Positions 11,806-22,262 of a stretch of DNA of 64,000 nt are shown here, piece by piece. Position 1 is the stretch's first letter, and each line of letters starts with the position of its first letter. The stretch is from Bos javanicus (taxonomy: Eukaryota > Chordata > Mammalia > Artiodactyla > Bovidae): positions 84,577,572 to 84,641,571 of the forward strand of contig NC_083879.1 of assembly GCF_032452875.1 (NCBI RefSeq). The letters are read 5' to 3'. The position numbers were made by a program, and so were the translations under genes. Below the pieces are notes generated by a model, which saw only the letters and a program-made list of their open reading frames with translations, had not been told where the DNA came from and made no database searches.

Positions 11806-12377
11806 TTTCGGCAAAACAGAACAATTACGGGAAAGCAGACATAAGTCTCATCTTTCAAAAATGATAGGGAGATAGAGTGCCTCCGAGGGAAAATATATGA
11901 TGGTTGATGAGGCCAAAAAAGGGTGCTTTAGTGCAGAAATGGCACGAAGAGGAGGTGCAGACTTGCTGGTGTGTCTTAAAGGGGAAGACAGGGTGGGTAA
12001 GGCAGGTGTTGAGCCCTGGGTTGACACCAGCATCCTCAGCCGTCTATGACGAAGAACCAGGAACCCAGCATTTTAGCATGGATGAGTAACGGTTTAATTG
12101 TCGGTGCCACCCAAGCACTTTCTTTATTATCCTTTCTCCTGTTCTTTCCCTTTTTTAACTAATAACGGAGTTGAACTTTAAATAGCGGTCTGAAGGAGGA
12201 CGCGCACACAGCCTGTAGTAGGCACAGATGCACATCCGTGCCAAAAGACAGGATAAAAAAAGGAGGAGGAAGGAGGAGTTGCTAACAGAGAGTGAAGTCA
12301 GCGAGCCACGCAGGACTCAGCGGCATCAGACGTGGGGCTGGCGTGCTGACTCACTCTCAGAACTTTAAGCCAGTGTC
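11806..12377. other. Intronic sequence
   Basis: Nothing recognised apart from a purine-rich stretch (GGAGGAGGAAGGAGGAG) near 12261-12279. Confidence 0.5.
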
Positions 12378-12567
12378 TGGGGAAAGACGGAGGGCAGGAG
12401 AAGGGGGCGACAGAGGACGAGATGGTTGGATGGCATCACCGACTCAACAGACATGAGTTTTGGAGTAAACTCCAGGAATTGGTGATGGACAGGGAGGCCT
12501 GGCATGCTGCAGTCCATGGGGTCGCAGAGAGTCAGACACGACTGAGCAACTGAACAACAACTGAACA
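12378..12567 (+). mobile_element. BovB 3' terminal fragment
   Basis: Sense BovB 3' end from the GGGCAGGAGAAGGGGGCGAC block to the GACTGAGCAACTGAACAAC tail, followed by a short A run (12578-12591) that may be its own or a neighbour's tail. Confidence 0.9.
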
Positions 12568-15062
12568 GAAGTGAAGGCAAAAAAAAAAAAAAGAAGTGAA
12601 TGCAGAACACAGAGATTTTCCTGTTGCATTTTGTTGCATTTTACTCTTTAACAAACATAGATAAGAATGATGTACTTTATTACTGTTGAGAAAGAATGTT
12701 GAGTTGTTGAGGGATCTGGGAAGATTCTTCCACTGAGAGAGGGACTGGCAGGAACCATAACACCTGACCAGCCTTCGGTCCTCCAAGACACCTGATTGGA
12801 GTCTGGGGTCAAACGAGGAGGGAGGGGACAACCCAGGGCAGCCAGGCAGCTGTCCCTTCCCCTACGTGTGCTAGGACACTTTTGACTTTGCCGCTGGGTA
12901 TGGTGTGACGCTGAACCACACACACACTGGGCCTTTGAAAAAGTACATCAAAATAAAACACGGGGAAGAGTTCCCATTTCATTGCACTAATTTATTTTCC
13001 TTGGCTTTTTTTTTTTTTTTTTTTGTCTCCCTAAAGGAGGCCAAAGAAAAGAAGAAACGTATTCATTTGCAGATCGTATTTGCTTATGCGTTCCATCTTG
13101 AATAGTTAGGAAAGGTGGCTTTCTTCAGCTTCTCTAAGATGTAACCTTTCATATTCTCTATGCTATAAGACGAATTATTGACTCTAGAGAAATAAAGTGT
13201 ATTCCTATTTCACTCTTGTACTAGTCAGAAGGCAAATGATTGAAAAAAAAAAAAAAAACTTCTTACCTAGAAAGCCAGACCCCTCAGTTTCAGAAGTAAA
13301 GTGTTTGTTTGAAATGCGTTGAAAGTTACAGGCAGAGTTGTTACCAGTCTCTAGTGAGAGGTGAACAAGGACAAGGATTAAATAAGAAATGTTTGAAGCA
13401 GCAGCAGGTCCTAATGGGCGGTTTTGTTCAGGCACCATGGTCCTCAGATTGCTAAGAGGCCAACATATTTTCCATGAAGCAGCCCTTATGCATCCTCTGG
13501 CTCCGAGTGGTTAGCATGAAACTGATGGCTGTTCTCTTCCATTGCACTTAGAAGTGATGCTCAAACAGGAAGAGACTGGAGTCATCCTTGGCTGCGTGAA
13601 TCTGCGCGGAGTGTTAGCGAGAAATTCTATTCTCTGAACTGAAAAGCGGGTCTTTTCTCGTGGCTCCCGTGGGTCTTGAGGATCCTGTGAGATCACTTCC
13701 TCTCTCCCCGACAGCCATCACAACCCATGCAGGAAACCTTCACAGCATCAGCATGGGGGCTGTAGCTCCATCGCTCCTGTTCTTTTGCACATTAGAGCAA
13801 TTCCGTACGCGCTACTGAAACCTGGGGTCTGCTTCTGTTGCACACGAGGAGAGAGAGTCGTCTTTCCTTCAGTGCTGTGCGTTTGTTTAGTGATCCGCGG
13901 GTGCTGTTTACTGTTCACGTAGCCGTGGGTTTCCAGTCAGTATTCGAGGCCTTGGAATTTCTGAAGTCTCACCAATAATGATTCCTCTCATCCTGGAAGT
14001 CTGTTACAACTCCGAGGGTGTTTTTATTATTTTGCTTTGCTCTATCCAAGTTAACCCTGATAGCTAACAATGCCATGCAGAAGAAAGAAAGGAGGCAGGG
14101 AACAGGAATAACCTCACTGCAGACATGAGGAAGTCGCCGTAGAGATCAGATTCCTGATCAAAATGCAAGGTGGGGTGAATATTTCGTCTGGGCCGGAAGG
14201 CCCTTTGCCGGGACCAGACCCGGCTCTTCGGTGGAGGGTTCTTTCCGCTGCACTCGCTCCGATCTGTATCTTTTAATGTAGCCACTGAAAGTCCCTTTAC
14301 TCAGACGACACAACTTGAAAGGCACAGATTATGCTTCCAGACCAGGGCTTTGATCAGAGGCACTGGGAGGTTCCTTGATGAGCCTAGCAGATTGCTTCCC
14401 GTGGTTAGTGTCTTTTTTTCCCGTTTCTCATGCACCCGGTAGATGGAGATAAAACACGCTGGCTGCTTGCCGTTGCTGCCAGTTCTGATCGGAATCTTTC
14501 TTAAGTGAGCGTCAGCCCCCTGACCCTTCTACAGCCACGGCTTTGGGAGGCTGGGTCCTGACTTAAGGAAAAAGGAGGAGAAGGAGAAAAGGGAGAAGCA
14601 GAGGAACTGGGCTCAAGGGAGGAAATGTTTGGTGCTGTCCCGTGTGTAATGTCCGTTCTAGTCTGAGAGTGGAGACCTGGCTGCTCCAGGCACCCAGGGA
14701 TGCTGCAGGGCTGGCCAGCATCCACGGTCCAGGTGCCACCCTGGGAGTGCTCACCTCGCCTTGACCCCGTGGGCAGAGGCAGGCGGAGACCCGTCCTGCT
14801 GAACCAAGTGGCAGCACCGCCAGCAGGCGGGTGGCCAGGCCTTGTCCTCGCTCCTGAGGTCACCCAGCCCGTCTTCTACTGAGCCGCTGCCTGTCTGTCC
14901 CCCACCAGTGGAGTAAGCGCATTGCGGAGGCCGTGTCCGCCCTGTGGACTGCGTGTCTCCAGCAAGGGCGTCTCACAGGCAGGTGCTTGGTGCACACTTG
15001 CCCAGCCAGTCAATGAGTCTTTATCGATAAGAAACCACCAAATGACTCTATATGTGCAGACG
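12568..15062. other. Intronic sequence without a recognised gene
   Basis: Contains poly-T at about 13005-13024 and poly-A at 13242-13258, which probably mark old retroposon tails I cannot classify. Positions 14500-14960 are GC-rich; their open frames on both strands show no domain. Confidence 0.5.
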
Positions 15063-15280
15063 TGGGCTTCTCAAGTGGCGTGGTGGTAAAGAACCGCCTG
15101 GCAGCGCAGGAGATGTAAGAGACTCGGGTTCGATCCCTGCGTTGGGAAGATCCCCTGGAGGAGGGCATGGCAACCCACTCCAGTATTCTAGCCTGGAGAA
15201 TCCAGTGGACAGAGGAGCTTGGCGGGCTACAGTCCAGAGTCACAAAGAGGCAGACACGACTTAGAGGCTAAGCACTCACT
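15063..15280 (+). mobile_element. Bov-tA SINE
   Basis: Sense copy starting GGGCTTCTCAAGTGGCG, with intact B-box GGTTCGATCC and BovA body. The 3' part lacks the CATGGGGTCG bases near 15234. Confidence 0.93.
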
Positions 15281-16705
15281 CACATACACAGACATATACG
15301 AACCTTTAAAATCTGGAATAATTCACAGAAACCTAAGAGCACTGGTATTTGAAGGATGGTTTCGAGATGAGAGTCAAATGGAATTTTAGTGTATGTCTAT
15401 ATTTAGAAGGTGAAATGAATTCGTGGATTACTTCTGTAATTAAAGATGATGTTTAGAATTTGTAATCACTACCTAAATACAGCTTAAGTGGAATATTGCA
15501 TGGGGCCAATTTAATTATTTTAAGCATGTATGAAAGAATTCTAAGTCACACAGACAGTGCTTTTTCTAAAGCACTTTTGTTTCTGAAAGAGCAATTAGCC
15601 TGCTGGATAGTTCACACCACCGGCCCTTACTTCTCCAAGGAATCTTCACAGCGTTTGAGCTGCTCACCACAAGTTTGGGCAGACTCAGTCCTGCCATTGC
15701 TTCCTGTGCATTATCAGCATCACTGCCTTAATAGAAGGTAGTTTTAACTTGATGAGAAGTGAAGGGAAATTGTGAGGCTAGAAAAGCATCAGTGCTTGGC
15801 GGTTTCTCGTTCATGTGCATGAAATGACAAATTTTAAAAACACGCTGGATGAGCTTTATCCTTATTTCAAAGCAGAATTTAAGTAAGTTGCTCAAAAAGC
15901 AATTGAAGTTTTCTGAAACGATTCGAATACACTCTACAGGACTGAATTCCAGGACAGTTTTGTGTCTCACCAGAGGTATTTTTCTTCATGAAACAAAAGG
16001 TCTGTGGATTGCTTCTTTTGTGGGGGGTAAAAAAAATCAAACCATTTTGAAAATAAGTTAAATGAAGCTACTAGTTATTAACTTTCTACTATCTAGTATT
16101 TTTAAAAATTATTCAGGTATTTCATTTATTTAAATATATATATATTTTTAATTCGGTCCCACTTTAAAAGTTACCTTTCAAAATAATCCCTCCAGTCTGT
16201 GTTCATTTATCAAACCCTTTCTGCCCGATTTTCACAGCCATACACCAGCGACGGGCAGGCCTGCTGTAGCCATGCTGTCACTTCCGTAGAGGGGGAAACT
16301 TCTGAAACTAAGTGGAAAAATAAGTGGTATCGTCTGATTTTCACACATTTTATATGAATCAACTGGGTAGGGGATGCTGTCTTCTGTGTAGTTCTTTGAA
16401 TGCTATATTCATTTTCAAGCCATCTGGAGGGTGATGAAGAGAGAAATGGATCTCTCTGTTCAGGGGCACCGGGCAGCCCCCTGCTTAGCAAGGCTTCCAC
16501 AGGGATGGCTTTTACTGTCCTTCCAGACAGTTCTGGGACTCTGGGGTGAGGGGAGCCTCGTGGACGAGCAAAGGTGTTCCGTGCGCATCTGTCACAGGAC
16601 ATCATGGAAAGAGAAGCTGAGATGATAACCTCAGGGAGACGTCCTGCTTTCCCTAACACTGTGAGGATGGGGAGTCAGACACAAGAGGGCTCCCGATGAC
16701 TTGCT
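15281..16705. other. Intronic sequence without a recognised gene
   Basis: AT-rich and apparently unique, with a (TA) run at about 16134-16147. Open frames such as 16210-16659 on the minus strand show no recognisable domain. Confidence 0.5.
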
Positions 16706-16910
16706 CAAGGTGGCACAGACGGGAAGTAAAGAATCTGCCTGCAATGCAGAGGACCCGGATTTGATCCCTGGGTCGGGAAGATCCCCTGGAGGTGGGCCTG
16801 GCAACCCACTCCAGTATTCTTTCCTGGAGAATCCCACGGACAGAGGAGCCTGGTGGGCTACAGTCCGTGGGGTCAGAGTCAGACACGACTGAGGGACGAA
16901 ACAACAGCAA
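16706..16910 (+). mobile_element. Bov-tA SINE, diverged 5' end
   Basis: Sense copy. The B-box is mutated (GGATTTGATCC) and the first bases are unclear. The BovA body ends with CACGACTGAGGGACGAAACAAC. Confidence 0.9.
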
Positions 16911-16921
16911 TGTGTAAAACA

Positions 16922-17097
16922 GATGACTAATGAGAACCTACTGTGTACCGCGGGGACTCTCCTCGGCGCTCCGTGGCGACCTAAATGGGGAGAAAATCCA
17001 AAAAAGAGGGGATATATGTATACGCACAGTAGAGGCACACTGCTGCACAGCAGACGCTGACACGACATTTAAAGCAACTAAACTCCAGTAAAAGTTT
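16922..17097 (+). mobile_element. L1 3' end, sense
   Basis: 5'-truncated artiodactyl L1 3' untranslated end. It has CTACTGTGTACC, GACCTAAATGGGGAGAAAATCC and ACTAAACTCCAGTAAAAG blocks that match the end of other L1 copies in this window (20055-20650). It ends where the next, opposite L1 begins. Confidence 0.75.
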
Positions 17098-17262
17098 TTT
17101 TAATTTTATTTTATTTTTAAACTTCACATAATTGTATTAGTTTTGCCAAATATCAAAATGAATCTGCCACAGGTATACATATGTTCCCCATCCTGAACCC
17201 TCCTCCCTCCTCCCTCCCCATACCATCCCTCTGGTCGTCCCAGTGCTGCTTGGGGCTAGTAA
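17098..17262 (-). mobile_element. Short L1 3' end, antisense
   Basis: About 165 bp in reverse orientation starting in T-rich sequence (its poly-A tail), then ATTGTATTAGTTTTGCCAAA and CCCTCCTCCCTCCTCCC. It appears to have inserted into the tail of the preceding L1; AGTAAAA occurs on both sides as a weak target-site duplication. Confidence 0.75.
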
Positions 17263-18360
17263 AAAATTTTTTAAATGTAGTTTAAGGAAGAAAAAAGAGA
17301 CCCCGAAAGAACCAGCAGAAAGCGAACCCCAGACTCAGTGACGTCTACTCGCCCTGTTTGCACTTATTTGCTACCAGAGCAATCGCAGCCATTGTTTTCT
17401 GCATCACCTTCCTCTGAGGCAGGCTTCATCCTCCACATCCTCCCGCGTAAGGCATGGCCTAGATTCCACTGCGTGTCTTTCTGAAATATATGGCCTCACA
17501 AGGATTCACTCTGACAGTACTGAGAATTGCAAGATTAACATTTTACCATAACATTAAATAAAATCAGTTGGATGAAGGATTTATTATTTCATTAATCTAA
17601 AATAGTCCAGTAGAGAAAAGATAATAAAAGTAAGAGCAAGCAACTGTTCAAGTTTTAAGCATGCTCCACTTTCTTTACGTCTTCGAAGACGAGACAATTG
17701 TATTAGGGCCCTTGGCTCTTATTAGTACAATAAATTAATGGTTTATAGCCTTTGTTTTATTACTGGAGGAGCACTTCGTAAATCAACCACAAGTACAAGC
17801 TAGAAAATAGCCTATAAAACTACTCTTTCTCTCATGTTCTTCCTCTTTCTCAGGCATCATTACTGTTGAGCATAATAAAAAATAGGTATCTAAGAGTATC
17901 TCTTAGTACTGTGTGCATTATGACTGGGAATTACTGTATATGTGCACATATATTTATTTCCATTTTTCTCAGGTTCTAAACACATTCATATACACACATA
18001 TGTGATTGTGATTTTGTTACAAAGGGTTCGATCTTTGTAAGAAATCTGAAACATAAGAGGAAGAAGACAATATAGATCACACCCATCACTGACTGAACTA
18101 CCTATAGATAATTACCCCGGATGCTTGGTGTGTATTCACTCGGTTTTTAAAAATAACATTATAGATGTTTGATTCTTGGTCAGTGTATATCCCTTTATAC
18201 TCTGAGGACAGGTATTACGTCTCTTTTTTTTTTTTTCTTACATATTTTCACACACACACACACGTGTGTGTTGTGTGTGTTTCACAATCACACCGCCAGG
18301 GGTCTGGTCAGAACAGACACTCGGCTTGTGTTTGTTGAATGGCTGAATGAACGAATCTCC
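17263..18360. other. Intronic AT-rich sequence
   Basis: No recognised transposon from 17280 to 18200. A T run at 18221-18238 is followed by a CA/TG inverted repeat at 18249-18280. Could include conserved noncoding sequence, by inference only. Confidence 0.5.
18249..18280. repeat. (CA)n-(GT)n inverted repeat
   Basis: A (CA)7C run is followed immediately by a GT run, interrupted once by an extra T. Being self-complementary, it could form a hairpin or cruciform. It lies about 110 bp upstream of the CpG-rich block. Confidence 0.85.
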
Positions 18361-18391
18361 TCCTCACCCCAAGCGCCCTTTGAAAATGGAA

Positions 18392-18400
18392 GCATGCGCA
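18392..18400 (+). promoter_or_regulatory. NRF1-like motif
   Basis: GCATGCGCA matches half to most of the palindromic NRF1 consensus. Sequence match only. Confidence 0.4.
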
Positions 18401-18669
18401 GTCGAGTCTTGCCGTTCCGTGTGCTCGTCTCTCTTTTAAAGCGACTCTACGTTTTCCCTCTCAGCCTCTTTAGGCAGAAAGCTCAGGGTAGTAGTGTCTG
18501 GCACTCAACCACTGCTAAGCGAGAGCCGGCGATGCCCCCTGCGAACCCGGTTTTTCACGTCTGAGCAGTCAGCCCCCTCTCCGCTGACTCCACGTCTGTC
18601 GGGGGAGCGAGTCAGCCCCACTGCTGAGCCGCACTTTGTGTGTGTCCCGCGGTCACACAGGCAGGGGTG

Positions 18670-18680
18670 CCGCCATCTTG
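18670..18680 (+). promoter_or_regulatory. YY1 motif
   Basis: CCGCCATCTTG is an exact match to the strong YY1 promoter motif, which in many genes lies just downstream of the start site. If used that way, transcription would start near or just before this point. Confidence 0.5.
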
Positions 18681-18856
18681 GGGAGGACGGCCTGTGCCCC
18701 TCACGAGGGGAACGGGGAAGTGGGCCGTGAGCAGAAAACCCACTCAGAGCTACCAGTTAGGGTCCTGCAAGCCATCCGGGGGCCCCGGGGTCAGGTGGGC
18801 GGGGACCTGAAGGGCACACCCACAGCCACCGAGTCCAGGCTGAAACGCGAAGGCTG

Positions 18857-18964
18857 GCGAGGCACGGGCTGGGCCGCCGGGCTGGGCCGGAAGTAGCGCG
18901 GCGAGGCACGGGCTGGGCCGGAAGTAGCGCGCGGCGAGGCACGGGCTGGGCCGGAAGTAGCGCG
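18857..18964 (+). repeat. Three-unit GC minisatellite carrying ETS sites
   Basis: Units start at 18857 (44 bp, with an inner duplication of the GCTGGGCC part), 18901 (33 bp) and 18934 (31 bp). Each has GCGAGGCACGGGCTGGGCC followed by GGAAGTAGCGCG. Each unit places one CCGGAAGT (ETS/GABPA) at 18887-18894, 18918-18925 and 18951-18958, spaced about 31-33 bp, close to three helical turns. Unit identity is almost complete, so the array is young or homogenised. Confidence 0.9.
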
Positions 18965-18965
18965 T

Positions 18966-18974
18966 GGGGCGGGC
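18966..18974 (+). promoter_or_regulatory. GC box (SP/KLF type)
   Basis: GGGGCGGGC directly follows the ETS-bearing array. Sequence match only. Confidence 0.45.
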
Positions 18975-19283
18975 GTGCTGCCCCCCGGGAGGGCGGCCCC
19001 CGGGAAGAGCCCCAAGCCCCAGCCGTGAGGGGGAAAGCGCCCCCCTGTGAGGCCATGTTTCTCAGCCTCTGCTCTTCGCCTGTCAATCCCGCTCCGCAGG
19101 AAGGACAATGGACGAGGCACTAGGACTGGGGCAGGGGGTACAGAGTCCCTCCGCTGTTACGGGGTTTTGCGGCCCCTCGAGGCTCGCCTTCCGGGTCGGT
19201 CCGGCTCCAGCTTACTGCTGCTGGGAGAGCAGGGGTTGTGCCTACGCCCTCCCGAGGTCCGTCTTTTCTCCATCAGTCCGCCG

Positions 19284-19496
19284 TGTGCTGTGTGCGTGCT
19301 CAGTCTTGTCCAACTCTGTGCGACCCCACGCACTGGAGCCCGCCAGGCTCCTCTGTCCATGGGATTCTTCAGGCAAGAGTACTGGAGTGGGTTGCCATTT
19401 CCTCCTCCAGGGCATCTTCCCTAGCCAGGGATCAAACTTGGGTCTCTTGCATCTCCTGCATTGGCAGGCAGATTCTTTCCCACTGCGCCACCTGGA
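19284..19496 (-). mobile_element. Bov-tA SINE
   Basis: Antisense full-length copy, from GTGCGTGCTCAGTCTTGTCC to the tRNA part ending TGCGCCACCTGG. It bounds the CpG-rich block on its right. Confidence 0.94.
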
Positions 19497-20054
19497 ATGA
19501 TGTAGTCATTCAGCAGGCCCTTATTAAGCACCTGTTGTATACCACAACCTTGTCATAGCTAAGGGGTTTTGCCCATTATGAACCAGTGTCACCCTCTGGG
19601 GCAGAATCACCCTTCAGAATGGATGCTTAGAGGGACATGGGGTCCAGAGCCCTAGGGACTTATGGGAGCAAAGCTCAGCGTCCTACTTCAAGTTCAGTGT
19701 GAAGCCATTGAGCTTTAAGGAGAGTGTCACCGTGATCCAATTCAGGCTTCAAACATGAGAAGAAAAAAAAACATTACTGGAAAGCAAATCTAGGTCTGGG
19801 GAGCGAGGCAACAAGCCTTAGGTAGCAACCCACATGAGACAGAGCAGGGCAGGTGGACACAGAGGGCGGCTGAGGCAGAGAAGGGATAGGCCCTCACAGG
19901 GACCTTCAGTCAACAAGCATGTGACCTTTTATTGACTCAAAGAGTGAACACTCTTTTAAAACCAGCACATCAGTTTGGGTCAGGAATACGCTCATGCTCT
20001 TATGTCCAAGTGTGAATTTGCTGCACAGAATAAGTGTGGAGCTCTGAAAGACGG
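19497..20054. other. Intronic sequence
   Basis: No gene recognised. Probably contains old repeat remnants that I cannot name. Confidence 0.45.
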
Positions 20055-20319
20055 AAAAGACCATATGATATTGCTTACATGGGAAACCTCAAAGAAAAAT
20101 GGTGCAAATGAACTTCTTTACAACACAGAAATAGCGTCACAGATGTAGAAAGCAAACTTCGGGTGACCAGGGTGGAAGTGGAGGGGAAGGGATAAATCGG
20201 GAGATTGGGATTGATATATACACATTACTATATATGAATAGAAAAGTAATAAGGCATAGCACGGGGGACTCAACACTCCAGAATGACCTATATGGGGAAA
20301 AGATCTAAAGAGTGGGCAT
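20055..20319 (+). mobile_element. L1 3' end, first part
   Basis: Sense L1 3' end: CCATATGATATTGCTTACAT, then AATGAACTTCTTTACAACAC and the GACCTATATGGGGAAAAG block. Interrupted by a Bov-tA at 20320 and continuing at 20558. Confidence 0.8.
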
Positions 20320-20557
20320 ATGTGTGTGTGTGTGTTTATGCACTAAGTCACTTCAGTCGTGTCTGACCTTTTGCGACCTTGTGGACTGTAGCTGGCCAGG
20401 CTCCTCAGTCCATGGGATTCTCCAGGCAAGAACAATGGAGTGGGCTGCCATGCCCTCCTCCAGGGGATCTTCCCAACCCAGGGATCACACCTGAGTCCCT
20501 GATGTCTCCTGCGTTGTCAGGCGGGTTCTTTACCACTAGTGCCACCTGGGAAACCCC
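20320..20557 (-). mobile_element. Bov-tA SINE with (TG)n, inserted in L1
   Basis: Antisense copy, beginning in a (GT)n run at about 20320-20335 and ending ACTAGTGCCACCTGGGAAAC. It splits the L1 3' end. Confidence 0.93.
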
Positions 20558-20650
20558 CGTGTGTGTGTATAACGGATTCACGTTTCTGTACATCTGAAAC
20601 TAACACAATGCTGTAAATCAGCTAAATTCCAGTAAAAATCATACTGAAAA
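20558..20650 (+). mobile_element. L1 3' end, second part and tail
   Basis: Resumes with TCTGTACATCTGAAACTAAC, AATGCTGTAAATCAGC and a short A-rich end, the normal end of this L1 family. Confidence 0.78.
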
Positions 20651-20812
20651 AAAGATGGAAAGACCTGGCCCCATAGGCATTGAAAGCAGAAGACAGTTCA
20701 CAAAATAAACATAGGTGAGTTGCAAAGCAAATATGAATGAACCACAGAAGAAATATTTGTAAAATTAGGAAGCCTAGGTAATCTTTTAAAAATATCTTAG
20801 AAGGCTTTCCTG

Positions 20813-21009
20813 GTGGCTCAGACAGTAAAGAACCTGCCAGCAATGCGGGAGACCCACGTTCAATCCCTGGGTCAGGAAGATCCCCTGGAGAAGGGAATGA
20901 CAACCCACTATGGCATTCTTGCCTGGAGAATCCCACGGCCAGAGGAGCCTGGCAGGCCACAGTCTATGGAGTTGCAAAGAGCTGGACACGGCTGCGTGAC
21001 TAACACACT
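20813..21009 (+). mobile_element. Bov-tA SINE
   Basis: Sense copy, from GGCTTTCCTGGTGGCTCAGA to the GGCTGCGTGACTAACAC end; the B-box is mutated (CGTTCAATCC). Confidence 0.94.
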
Positions 21010-22179
21010 AAAATACTCTCAAAGAAGAATATAAGACCAGATGATGAGGACACAGGCTCATGAAGATGCGCGTCTTTAGCAGTAAAGCCAACATCAGGGC
21101 ACACAGTGGCAGTAACATGGAGAGTGCTGGTGGTGGCAGGGCTCTCGAGTTTGTGTCCACACCGCAGTGGGGACAACGGCTGTGATTGTGTTTATGCTGC
21201 TGTTAATCATTTATAACCTCATTCCACGGGGCAGCGTAACTGTTATTGACGTTCTTGAGGCCCTTTTGTTAAAAAGACAGAGTAAAGGTGCTCCCTGAGA
21301 GGACCTGTTAACTTACCAGTGCACTTTTTGGAGCTAATCAACCTTGTTTGGGTTTGGCTTTGGTTTGCTTTTCATGAAGTGTTGCTCTGGGAGGAGGAGA
21401 TATGTTTTGAGCACTCTTGACCAGATTGGTATGATTTCCATAATGAAATAATACATAGGGTCACGTGGTACATAATTCACTCATAAGCTCAAAATAGTGG
21501 TTTTTATTCATCACTGCTTGCTATACAGGTCATAGGATTCTGAGTGAGAGTAATTAATTTTTCTTAATCTGTAATTACATGTAATTCAAGCCAAACCACC
21601 TTCTTCAAATACCAGAAGATACAGTACTTATTAGAGTGTGTGGCTGTAATTATCTTTTCTGTGTTAAAGTTAAAATTCAAGAATGGTCTGTTTATAAAAA
21701 AGAGAAAAGAACTTATGTTTAGCACAAATGTATCCTTTGGTGATGTTTTAAAGTGCAATCAGAGCCAGACTGAACTTTAGGATATCTGTATTAGCCACCA
21801 TGAAAATGTAAAATATGGAAATACTAATAATAAGTATAAATTCATAAAACAGTGATCTTCTGTAGAAACGTAACAGACCAAAGAAGTAAACAGGGCTGCG
21901 CTCACCCTCTGCAATGGCCCACGCTCTGTCTGTGGAGTGTGCTTCTCTCTGAACCTGAATAAATCCATTTCTTACCCCAAAAGAAAAAATGTTTTAAAAA
22001 AGAAGTAAATAGGGGAAATATGTGAATTCAGCCTGGAGGAGATGGCTTTTAGTTAAGTGGTTGTTTCACTGAGCTTCCTGAGAGTATAAGACATATTCCA
22101 TTCATCCTTGTGGTCTAGAGCCTGGCACAGGGCCTGGTACTAGGAAAGCCCTTGACAAATGTGTGATTTATGAACGGAG

Positions 22180-22262
22180 TGATGGAGGGAGGGAGGGATA
22201 GAGGGCTGGATGTAAAGAGGGAGGGAGGGGTGGATAGGAGGATGGATGAATGATGAGTGAAG
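22180..22262 (+). repeat. Degenerate (GGGA/GGAT)n tract
   Basis: Purine-rich, G-run-containing tract (GGAGGGAGGGAGGGATAG and GGGAGGGAGGGGTGG) that probably grew from the tail of the L2/MIR remnant next to it. Several G-triplets in a row could fold into a G-quadruplex. Confidence 0.7.

Larger units (their letters stand above)
18360..19260 (+). promoter_or_regulatory. Intronic CpG-rich block, candidate promoter
   Basis: GC- and CpG-rich sequence inside the 20.5 kb MYO16 intron and free of SINEs; I count about 20 CpG in 18846-18964 alone. It contains, in order, an NRF1-like site, a YY1 site, three tandem ETS sites and a GC box, all of types typical of TATA-less CpG-island promoters. No convincing exon or protein is attached to it. 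It could be an alternative MYO16 promoter (for a motor-less product), a separate noncoding transcript's promoter, an enhancer, or chance in GC-rich DNA. The direction is given as + only because the ETS, YY1 and GC-box matches read that way. Confidence 0.5.

Noticed and set aside
15063..15280. tRNA gene signals (A/B boxes) in the many GGTTCGATCC elements
   Set aside because: These are tRNA-Glu-derived SINE heads; no cloverleaf with intact acceptor stem is present, so they are not tRNA genes.
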